Below are positions 51,401 to 63,400 of a stretch of 63,841 nt of DNA, piece after piece. This DNA is from Nocardia vinacea NBRC 16497 (GTDB lineage: Bacteria > Actinomycetota > Actinomycetes > Mycobacteriales > Mycobacteriaceae). Positions within the stretch are counted from its first letter, which is position 1. Each line of letters opens with the position of its first letter. The position numbers were made by a program, and so were the translations under genes. The notes below the pieces were generated by a model. It was not told where the DNA came from, did not search any database, and saw nothing but the letters and a program-made list of their open reading frames with translations. Location of the stretch: assembly GCF_000308835.1 (NCBI RefSeq), contig NZ_BAGN01000208.1:1-63841 (forward strand), written 5' to 3'.

Positions 51401-54400
51401 AATTGGTTGACGATCGCCGCGTGCGAAACGGTGACGCCCTTGGGCACTCCGGTCGAACCGGATGTGAAGATCACATATGCCGGGTGCTCGGGCCGCAAGG
51501 GTCGCGTCCGTTCGTCATCCGAAATCGCAGTCGCCGCGTAGTCAGCCAACTCGAGTCGATCCACTTCCATTGCGGCAAGGGATGTTTCGATGGGCAAACC
51601 ATCGCGTGACGTGGTGAGCACACACACAGGCGCGGCCGTCTCGATGACGTACGCGATGCGGTCGACCGGATGATCCGGATCGATGGGCACATACGCACCA
51701 CCGGCTCGCACCACCGCGTACATGGCGACAACCAATTCGACCGAGCGCCGCATAGCGAGCACCACGGTCTGCTCCGGGCCAACCCCGTCGGCAATCAACT
51801 TGCGCGCCAACCTGTTGACCGCAGCATCGAATTCGGCATAGGTGAGCACCGATTCGGAGCTCGCATCGATCAACGCGACCCCCTCAGATGTCAGCGCCAC
51901 CTGAGCATCGATGAGATCGGCCAACGTCGCCGAGGCCACCGGATGCGCAGTCCTATTCCACTCCTCGAGCAACCGCGCACGCTCTGCCGCACCGAGCAGG
52001 TCCAACTCTCCGACAGCCGTATCCGAGTGGGCAACAATGGATTCGAACACGCGCAGCAGCTGCTCACGGAACCGCTGTGCACTAGCGGGCTCGAACAAGT
52101 CCGTCGCGAACCCGAGCGCGAGATCGATGCCCTCAGGCGCACCGTCCGCACCGTAGTGATCGATAGCGAACAAGTGCAGATCGAATTGGGCGACCCCACT
52201 GTCGAATTCGAGCTCCCGCACTTCGAGCCCGGGCAGACGCAGTTCGCCGCGCTCGTGATTCTGGAACGAAAGCCCGACCTGGAACAGCGGATGCCGCGCC
52301 GTCGATCGTTCCGGATTCAACACCTCCACCAGGCGCTCGAACGGCACATCCGCATGCGAGAAGGCGGCAATATCGGCCGCCCTGACCCGTTCGAGCAGCG
52401 CATCGAAGCTTTCACCGCCATCGACCCCAGTACGCAGCACCAGTGTGTTCACGAACATGCCGATGACATCGTCGAGTTCCGCATCGCCCCGGCCCGCGAT
52501 CGGCGTACCGACCGCGATATCCGAACTGCCCGACAGCCGAGCGAGAAGTGCGGCGAATGCCGCGTGTACAACCATGAACAGCGTTGCGCCACTGCGTCGT
52601 CCGAGCGCGACGAGCGCACTGTGCAACCGTGCGTCGATCGCGAACTCCGCTTTCGCACCGCGCAAACTCTGCCGCGCGGGCCGCGGGTGATCGGTCGGCA
52701 GCGCCAGCTGATCCGGCAGTCCGTCCAGCGTCCGGGTCCAGTACGCGATCTGCTGTGCCGAAAGCGATTCGGTCTCATCCTCGCTGCCGAGTAGCTTCCG
52801 CTGCCACAGTGCGAAATCCGCGTACTGCATGGCGGGCGGTGTCCAGCCGGGCGCACTGTCATCCAGGCGCGCGCTGTAGGCCAGCATCAGATCGCGGACG
52901 AATGGCGCGAGCGAGGATCCGTCCGCCGCGATGTGATGCAGCACCGCCGCCAATACGAACTCCGCGCGCCCCGCGATCCGGAACAGCCGCATCCGCACCG
53001 GGATATCGACGGTCACGTCGAACGTGGTGGCGGCCAGTTCCCGAATTCGGCCCGGCAGTTCGGCTTCGGAGATATCAATCGGATACAGCGACGGGATCGC
53101 CTGCACGACCGGCACGATCAGCTGGGTCGCCGCACCGTCCACTTCCGGATACCGCGTCCGCAGCGACTCATGTCTGCCGATCAGATCCGCGACCGCGGCT
53201 CGTAGCGCCGCGATATTCAATGCGCCGGTGAGCCGCAGCGCCACCGGAATGTTGTACGCAACGGAGCGCTGGTCGAACTGGTTGAGGAACCACATCCGCT
53301 GCTGTGCCGGGGAGAGCGGAATCCGGTCCGGACGCGCGCCTGCCACCAGCGCGGGCCTGGTCGCAGCCGTATCGCTCGCGCTGACCGCTGCGGCGAGGTC
53401 GGCGACCCGCGGCGATTCGAACAATGTGCGGATTCCGACGGTGTGCCCGAGCGCGGCCCCGATGCGAGCCACGGCTTTCGCGGCCAGCAGGGAGGAACCG
53501 CCGAGGGCGAAGAAGTCGTCATCCGCGCCGATCAGACCGTCCATGCCGAGCACATCCGCGAAGACTCCGGCGACAATCTCCTCGACGACCGTCCTGGGCT
53601 TGCGATAAGTCGTCGCCTCGAACTCCGGCGCGGGCAACGCCGCCCGATCCAGCTTCCCGTTGACGGTCAATGGAATTCGATCCACCACCACGATCGCGGC
53701 GGGCACCATGTGCTCAGGCAACCGGCACGCGAGCTGTTGTCGCAGCTCCGCCGTATCGACCGCGTCGAAGCCGACCACATACGCGACGATCCGCGGCTCA
53801 TCCACCAGATCGCTGCGCACGACCACCGCCACCTCGCGCACCGCTGCGCTCACATCCAGTAGCGCCGCCTCGATCTCCCCCAACTCGATGCGGAACCCAC
53901 GCAGGTTCACCTGCTGGTCGGCCCGGCCCAGATACTCCAACTCGCCGTCGGCCGTCCACCGTGCGAGGTCACCGGACCGATAGGCCAGCGCACCATCACC
54001 CGCGTACGGATCGGCCACGAACCGGCTCGCGGTGAGCGCGGGCCGTCCGAGATAGCCACGCGCCAACTGAGCACCGGAGACGTAGATCTCGCCGGGTACC
54101 CCGACCGGCACCGGCCGCAGCCGCGCATCGAGCACCCGCACGACCAATCCGGGTATGGCCCCACCGATCACACTCGCCGAGCCGGTACCCGCCTCGATCG
54201 GCCGGTAGGACACATGCACGGTGGTCTCGGTGATGCCGTACATATTCACCAGTCGAGGCGACCGCGGATGCCGAGCGAACCAGCCGACCAGCCGCTGCGG
54301 TTCCAATGCCTCGCCACCGAAAATCACATAGCGCAGGGCGAGTTCGGCAGGCTCCGCGGCAATCAGTTGATAGAAGGCCGACGGCGTCTGGTTCAGAACC

Positions 54401-57400
54401 GTCACCCGTTCCGCGGCCAGCAGTTCCAAGAACTGCTCTGGTGAACGCGAGGTGTAGTAGTCGACCACCACGAGCGTGCCGCCGTACAGCAGCGCACCCC
54501 AGAGCTCCCAGACCGAGAAGTCGAAGGCGTAGGAGTGGAACAGGGTCCAGACATCCGAAGGCCCGAACCCGAAGTGACACTGGGTGTTGTCCAGCAGGCG
54601 CAGCACATTGCGGTGCGGAATGACCACGCCCTTCGGGTTCCCGGTGGATCCGGAGGTGTAGATGACGTAAGCCGTATGCGCCGGATTCAGCGGCCTGCGT
54701 CGCTCCGCCTGGGTGATCGCGGTCGAACACTGATTCGTGGCAGCGATATCGATCACCGGCCCGCCGAACCAGCCAGCTGCCAATTCGGTTCCGGCGCTGG
54801 TTATCGCGCAGATCGGACGGGCGTCATCGAGTACGTATTCGATCCGATCCGCCGGATAATTCGGATCGATCGGCAGATATCCGCCGCCGGCCTTGATCAC
54901 CGCGACCAATGCGACGACCAGTTCCACCGACCGCGGCAACGCCACCGCAACCAGCGCTTCCGGCCCGACCCCCGCCGCGATCAACCGCCGGGCCAGCCGA
55001 TTCGACCAACTGTCGAGCTCGGCGTAGGTCAGCGATCGGGTGCCTGCGCGGACCGCGACGGATGTCGGATCGATCGCGGCGGCCAGCGCGAACCGGTCGG
55101 CCAGCGTGGCCGTCTCGGTGACATAAGTCCTTGTCGGAGTCGACCATTCGTGCAGCGCGCGGTGCTGTTCCTCGGCGCTGAGCAATTGGATATCCCCGAC
55201 CACGACCGTGGCATCGGCGGCGATGGCGGCCAGCACCTGGGTGAACCGGCGGCCGAGCACCGCGATCGTGCCCGCATCGAAAAGATCTGTCGCATAGGTG
55301 ATCTCGATTTCCATGCCATCGGCACGGCCATCGGCATCATCGGATTCGACCACCGTGAACTGCAGATCGAATTTGGCTGCCGTGGTGTCGAATTCGACCG
55401 GACGCACCACGAGATCGGCGAGTTCGAGCGGTGGCAGCGTGAAGTTCTGGAAAGTCAGCGCGACCTGGAACAGCGGATTCCGATTCTGCGCCCGCGTCGG
55501 CGCGATGACCTCGACGAGCCGCTCGAACGGCACGTCCGCATGCGACAGCGCCTCGATATCCTGTGCGCGCACAGTATCCAGCACCGTCTCGAAGCGCGCC
55601 CTGGTGTCGATATGGGTGCGCAATACCAGGGTGTTGACGAACATCCCGACGAGCCCATCCAGCGCGGCATCACCGCGACCCGCGACCGGCGTGCCGATTG
55701 CGATGTCCTCACTCACCGACAAGCGAGACAACAAGACGGCCAGCGCCGCATGCATCGTGCTGAACAACGTTGTTTCCCGCTTGCGGGCCAGTTCGCGCAG
55801 TTCACTGTGCAGATCGGAGTCGATGCGGAGCCGGTGGGTGTCACCGCGATACGACGAGTCGGCGGGGCGCGGCCGGTCCGTGGGGAGCTCCAGTTGTTCG
55901 GGCAGACCCGCCAGCGCACGCCGCCAGAAGGCGAGCTGCCGGTGCGCTTGCGACTCCGGATCCGCGTCGTCGCCAAGTGTTTCGGCCTGCCAGATCGTGT
56001 AGTCGGCGTACTGCACGGGCAATGCCGCCCATGCGGGCGCGATGCCATCTCGACGAGCGCTGTAGGCGGTCATGAGATCGCGCGCGAGCGGTCCGAGCGA
56101 GAAGCCATCGGCCGAAATATGGTGCAGCACAAGTGCTAGCACGTGTTCGTGGCCATCGGTGAACAGTCGTGCCCGCAGTGGCACGTCTGTGGTCAGATCG
56201 AATGTCATCGCCGCGAATGCGGACAGGTGCGGCTCGAGTTCCGCTTCGGTGATCAGCTCCGGTTGCAACGACGGAACAGCCGCAGCGATGATCACCTGCT
56301 CCGCGCCATCGGTTCCGTCGGGATAGACCGTCCGCAGTGTCTCGTGCCGGGCGACCACATCCGCCAGCGCGGCGGACAATGCCTCCACATCCAGATCGCC
56401 GGTCAGCCGCAGCGCCACCGGAATGTTGTCGACGGCAGCGCCCGGACCGGCGGAATCGTCGGCAAGGAACCGGTTGAGGAACCACATGCGCTGTTGAGCC
56501 GGTGAGAGCGGAATCCGTGCCGGGCGCGGGCGCGCGCTCAACGCGACATACCCGCGCCCCTGATGCGCCTCCGTCGCGGCCGCCAACTCCCCGACCGTGG
56601 CAGCATCGAACAGCATCCGCACCGGCAGCCGCATATCCAGCGCCGCCCCCAATCGGGCAACGACCTGGGTGGCGTTCAGTGAATTTCCACCCAGAGCGAA
56701 GAAATCATCGTCGAGGCCGACCGGCTCGACATTCAGCACCTCGGCAAAGGTCCGCGCAACGATTTCCTGGGTCGCCGTGACGGGAGCCCGGAAAACAGCG
56801 GCCTCGAATACGGGCGCAGGCAGCGCCTTCCGATCCAGTTTGCCGGACGCATTGAGCGGAAATTCATCGAGCACGACGAACGCGGACGGCACCATATATG
56901 CGGGCAGTTGCCTGCTCAGAGCGGATTTCATGGCATCGGTATCGACATCGGGCTCTGCGATGACATAAGCGACCAGTTGCTGCCCGTCCAGCAGCACAAC
57001 CACCGCCTGCGCAATCGAATCCAAGCCGGTGATCGCGGTTTCGATATCACCGAGCTCGATCCGCAGACCACGCAGCTTGACCTGGAAATCGGTGCGCCCC
57101 GAATACTCGAGCGCCCCATCCGCACGCCAGGTCACGAGATCCCCGGTCCGATACATCCGCGCACCATCGCCGAACGGATTCGCGACAAACCGATCACTCG
57201 TCAGATCCGGCCGTCCGATATATCCGCGCGCCAATTGCACACCGGCCAAATACAATTCGCCCGCAACTCCCACCGGCACCGGACGCAACCGCGCATCGAG
57301 CACATAGACCTGGGTGTTGAATACCGGCCCACCGATCGGCACGGTATCCACATCTGCATCGGTGGCCTCGTGGCTGGTGACATCCACAGCCGCCTCGGTC

Positions 57401-60400
57401 GGGCCGTACAGATTGTGCACTGCCGCACCGGTCAGCTCACGCAACCGATGAGCAGGCTTGGGCGCCAACGCCTCCCCTGACGCAAATACCATCCGCAGCG
57501 AATCACAGTCAGCCGCTGCCGGTTCCGCGACGAACACCACCAACATCGACGGCACGAAATGCGCGACGCTGACGCGCTCGCGACGAATAACCCGCGCCAA
57601 ATACGCCGGATCACGATGGCCATCCGGCCGCGCCATCACCAAACGCGCCCCGACCTGCAACGGCCAGAAGAACTCCCACACCGACACATCGAAGGTGGCA
57701 GGCGTCTTCTGCAGCACCACATCTGCGGCGGTGAGCGCGTAGGTGGCCTGCATCCACACCAGACGATTGACGATCGCCGCGTGCGAAACAGCGACGCCCT
57801 TCGGCCGCCCGGTCGAGCCGGAGGTGAAGATCACGTACGCGGCATTGCCCGGGACCAAGGGGCCGAGCCGATCGTCATCGGTGACCGGGGCGTCCGAATA
57901 GTCGGCGGTATCGAACAGATCCACATCGAGCACCGCCCACGGACCCGATCGCTCGTCGGTGTCGAGATCCAGCCCATCCTCCGAGCGGGTCAGCACGCAC
58001 ACCGGACGCGCCAGCCGCAGCGTCTGGGCGATCCGCGCGGCCGGATGCTCCGGTTCCACGGGAACGTACGCACCGCCCGCCGTGAGCACGGCGTACATGG
58101 CCACGACCAGATCCACCGAACGCCGCATGCCGATGGCCACGGTGACATCCGGACCCACCCCGATCGACACCAGCAGCCGCGCAAGCCTGTTCACCCGACC
58201 CGCGAATTCCCCATATGTCAGCGTCGCGTAGCGACTCGATGCGGGGTGGCGGTCGGGCGACGGGTGGGCCAGCGTCGCGTAGCGACTCGATGCGGGGTGG
58301 TGGTCGGGCGACGGGTGGGCCAGCGACTCGCCCTCGAAGGTGACCGCAGTGGCATCCGGCGTCCGCGCGACCTGCGCCTCGAACAGCGATACCAGCGTCG
58401 CACCGGCATCCACCGGATGCGCTGTCGCATTCCAGGCGTCGAGAATCAGCGCCCGCTCGTTGTCAGCGAGCAGATCGATATCGCCGATCCGCACATGCGG
58501 ATCCACGACCGCATCGAGCACGCGCTGCAGCCGAGTCGCGAACGAAGCGACCGTCCGCTCGTCGAACAGATCGGTGGCGTACTCGAACGTCGCTGCCATA
58601 CCGGCTGCGCCGACAGTCTCGGTCAGCGTCAGTTGCAGATCGAATTTCGCCGTCCGCGTGTCGATATCGAGCATCGAGGCCGCGAGCCCGGCCAGTTCCA
58701 GATTGGTCTGCGCGGTGTTCTGGAAGTCGAGCATGACCTGGAACAGCGGATGTCGTGCCGTGGAACGCTCCGGATTCAATACCTCGACGAGCCGCTCGAA
58801 TGGCACATCGGCATGTGCGAGAGCACGCAGATCACCGTCGCGGGCCATCGCGATCAAGTCGGCAAAAGTCAGTTCGGGCCGCACATCGGTCCGCAGTACA
58901 AGGGTGTTGACGAACATTCCGACGAGCCCGTCCAGCTCCGCGGCGCCGCGACCGGCGACGGGGGTTCCGATCGCAATATCCTGCTGCCCAGCGAGTTTCG
59001 CCAGCAGCGTGGCGAATGCCGCGTGCAGCACCATGAACAGGGAGGCATTCGCGCCCTCCGCCACATCACACAGCCGACGATGGGTCGCGGCATCGATGGT
59101 GAAGGCATAGCGCGCACCACGACCCGACGCGACCGCCGGACGCGACCGATCCCCCCGCAGTGAAAGCACATCCGGCAGATCGGCCAATTCGGCCGACCAA
59201 TAGCGGATCTGCGCGGCGATCAACGATTCCGGATCGTCCTCCGCGCCGAGCGTTTCCCGCTGCCACAGCGTGTAGTCGGCATACTGCACCGGCAGCGACA
59301 CCCAGTTCGGCTCCGAGCCCGCGCAACGTGCGGCGTATGCGACCATCAGATCCCGGGTGAGCGGCGCGATGGACCAACCGTCCGCACTGATGTGATGGAT
59401 GGAAACAACAAGCACATGCTCGGTCCCAGTGCGCAGCAGTGTGAGTCGAACCGGTGCCTCCCGGTCCACCGCGAAAGGTATTGCCGCCAGGGCTCGAATC
59501 CGATCGGCCAACTCCGTCGCATCGACCGGCTCCGGCACCAGCAACACCGCAGCCGCCGGCAGCACTTCCTGCTGCGGCACACCGTCGACCGCTGGATATC
59601 TGGTGCGCAGCGCCTCATGCCTGGCAATGACATCGGCGACCGCAGCCGTCAGTGCGCCGAGATCGAGCGCGCCGACCAGTCGCACCGCGGCCGTCAGATT
59701 ATTCGCGACGGAGGCGGCATCGAACTGATTGAGAAACCACATCCGCTGCTGCGCATAGGAAAGCGGCACCACATCGGGCCGGGCTTGCGCGATCAATGCC
59801 CGTCGCGCAGTCCCCGAAACGGGCAGATGCGCGGCCAACGCCGCCACCGTCGAATGCTCGAACAGCAGCCGCACCGGAATATCGGCATCGACGACCGCGC
59901 CGATTCGCGCGGCAATCTGCGTGGCCACCAGGGAGTTTCCGCCGAGTGCGAAGAAGTCGTCGTCCAGCCCGACCCGATCGAGACCGAGCACCGCCGCGAA
60001 CACCTCGGCAACCGCGTGCTCGGCGGACGTGACAGGTGCACGAAATGTCCCAGCGGTCAGCACCGGGTCGGGCAATACCTTGCGATCCAACTTGCCCGAG
60101 CTGGTCAGCGGCATCTCCGCCAGTCCGACATAGGCTGTCGGCACCATGTATGAAGGCAGTACAGCGCGCAGCCGCTGCCTCAGCACATCGGCCAGCTCCG
60201 CCTCTGGCATGTCCGCGACCACATAGGCGACCAGCAGCTCACCCGCCGCGTGCGCGAACACCCGAACAGCCGCGGCACGCACATCGTCGGCAGCGACCAG
60301 AGCCGCCTCGATCTCACCGAGCTCGATCCGCTGCCCCCGCAGCTTGACCTGAAAGTCACTGCGCCCCAGATATTCCAGATCGCCTGCCCGATTGCGCCGC

Positions 60401-63400
60401 ACCAGATCACCGGTCCGGTACATCCGGGCTCCCGCCGGTCCATACGGATTGGCTACGAACCGCTCGGCGGTCAATTCCGCCCGCCCGTGGTACCCGCGCG
60501 CCGTCTGAACGCCGGAAAGGTAGAGCTCGCCAACGACCAGGTCCGGTACCGGCCGCAACCGCGCGTCGAGCACCAGCACCTGACTCGAACGCACCGGCCG
60601 ACCGATCGGCGCCGCCCCCGGCAGCGCCGCATCGACGGGCGCATAGGTGGCGTGCACCGTGAATTCCGTTGGGCCGTACAGATTGTGCAGGGCGGCTCGG
60701 CACACAACGGCGAAACGGGCCGCAGCTTCACCGGTCATCGCCTCACCGGCAACGAAAACGGCACGCAACGAAGCGATCTCGGCAATACCGGTGGCATCGG
60801 CGAACACCGTCAGCATCGACGGCACGAACGAGGTCATCGTCACCCGGTGCGCCGCGATGGTCGCGGACAGATAGGCGCTGTCCCGATGCCCGTCATGCTG
60901 GGCGACCACCATGCGCGCACCGCGCGCCAACGGCGCGAACAGCTCCCACACCGACACATCGAAGGTCGCGGGAGTCTTGAACAGAACCACATCGTCGGCC
61001 CCGATGCGGTATTCGTCGGCAATCCAGTCGATCTGATTCACCACCGAGGCATGCTGTACCGCAACACCTTTCGGCAGCCCCGTGGATCCGGAGGTGAAAA
61101 TGACGTACGCCGTATTGATCGCCCGCAACGGACGCAGCCGATCCGAATCCACCACCGGCGCATCCGAATAACCCGAGCAGTCCAGTGCGTCGACCACCAG
61201 AACCGAAGGTCCTGCCGACCACCCGTCACCCGCCCGAGTCAGCACACATACCGGCCGAGCCGAGGCAACGACCTGCGCACGCCGCGCCGCCGGCTGATCC
61301 GGGTCCACCGGCACATACCCACCGCCCGCGGTCAATACGGCATAGGCCGCGACAACGAACTCCACCGACCGCCGCATACCCAGCACAACCAGCGTCTCGG
61401 GTCCGACACCGGCGGCGATCAGCCGACGAGCAAGCCGATTCACCCGCCCCGAGAACTCCGAATACGTGAGCGCACAATGTCCATCGACCAGTGCGACAGC
61501 ATCGGGCGTCCGCCGCACCTGCGTCTCGAACGCGGCCAGCAGCGTCGCGACACGGCTCGACGACTCCGCGATTCCGCGCTCGATCGCACGCTGCCGACCC
61601 GCGACATCCAGCAGCGGCAGATCCCCCACCGCCAGCTCGGCATCGGCCACGATCGCGCGCAGCAACCGAACCAACCACTCCGCGTAGTCCGCGATGGTGG
61701 ATTCGTCGAATAGATCGGTGGCGTAGGTGAATTCCGCACAGATCCCCGCCGGTGCCGGACCTTCCCCGAGTCCGGCACCGGCGAAGCCTTCGGTGACCGT
61801 GAGCTGGAGATCGAACTTGGTCACTCCGGTGTCCAGGGTACTGGTGCAGACCGACAAATCGGGGAGTTCGAAGGCGATGTCCGCGGCATTGTCGAAAGCG
61901 AGCAATACCTGGAACAGCGGGTGCCGCGCTTGTGAGCGCGGCGGGTTGATGGCATCGACCAGCTGCTCGAATGGCAATTCGGCATGGCCGAAGGCGGCGA
62001 GATCGGTCTCGCGCACCCGTGCCAGCAGTGACGAGAAGGGGGCGGCGGCATCGACCACGGTTCGCAGCACCAAGGTGTTGACGAACATGCCGACGAGATC
62101 GTCCAGCGCTCGTTCACCACGGCCGGCCACCGGCGTGCCGATCACGATGTCGTCGCTTCCGGACAGCCGCGACAGCAGCACGGCGAGCGCGGCATGCAGC
62201 ACCATGAAGTTCGAAACACCCTGGGCACGCGCAAGTTTCACGACCTCGACGTGCACGTCGCCCGGAATTTCGAAACCGAACACCGCACCCCGGCCGGATG
62301 CGACCGCGGGCCGGGACCGATCGGCGGGCAACTCGATCAGATCGGGTGCACCGGCGAGCGTGGCCGTCCAGAACTCCAGCTGCCGGGCCGACGCAGCATC
62401 GGGATCCTCGGCTGAGCCGAGCAATTCATGCTGCCAAAGGCTGTAATCCGCGTACTGCACCGAAAGCGGCAGCCATTTCGGCACCTCGCCTGCGTGTCGA
62501 GATCCGTACGCGGACATCACATCTCGTGCCAGCACCCGCAGCGACACACCATCCGCGGCAATGTGGTGCAGCACCAGCGCCAGCGCGCAGCTGTCGTCAT
62601 CGACCAGGAAAATCCGGGCCCGAATGGGTATTTCACGCTCCAGGTCGAATCCGAGCGCCGCGAACCGAGCCAGCTCGTCGTCCAGTTCGTCCGCACCGAT
62701 CGACTCCGGCTCGCCCACGACGACAACCTCGTCCGCGGACAACACGACCTGCTGGGCCGCCACTCCAGCCGATACCGCGGGAAAGATCGTGCGCAGTACC
62801 TCATGCCTGTCGACCAGATCGGCCAAGGCCAGCCGCAGCGCGGAAATATCGACCGCACCGCGCAACCGCACCACGAACGGCATGTTGTACCCGGCGCCGG
62901 CAGTCTCGAACCGGTTGAGGAACCAGATCCGCCGCTGCGCCGGAGATAGCGGAACCAGCGGCGGCCGGTGTCGCGCCCGCAGCTGCGCGAGCACCGGCCC
63001 GCCACTGGATCCACCCGTCCGCTCGATGAGTTCGGCGAGTGCGGACACCGTGGTAGCGGTGAACAATTCGCGAACCCCGAGCCGACAGCCCAGTTCGGCG
63101 CCCAAACGCGCCGCGACCTGGGTGGCCACCAAACTATTGCCGCCGAGCGCGAAGAAATCGTCGTCGCGCCCGACCCGATCGCATCCGAGCACCGCACCGA
63201 ACACCCGCGCGACCGTGGCCTCCACCGGCGTCGCGACCTCGGTGTAGTCGGTCGAGATCCGCTCGGGTGCGGGCAGCGCGGCACGATCCAATTTGCCGGA
63301 GGCATTGACCGGCAACGCGTCCATCACCACGAACGCGGCAGGCACCATATACGCGGGCAGCGCGCGCAGCGCCGCAGTACGCAGTTCGGCGGGAGCCACC

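Larger units (their letters stand above)
56560..59799 (-). other. NRPS module 3 (C-A-T), serine code
   Basis: The C domain has HHISADGWS. The code DVWHFSLVDK gives serine. The A-domain N-terminus carries two tandem 51-base repeats (58221-58322). The carrier motif is FFALGGNSL. Confidence 0.85.
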
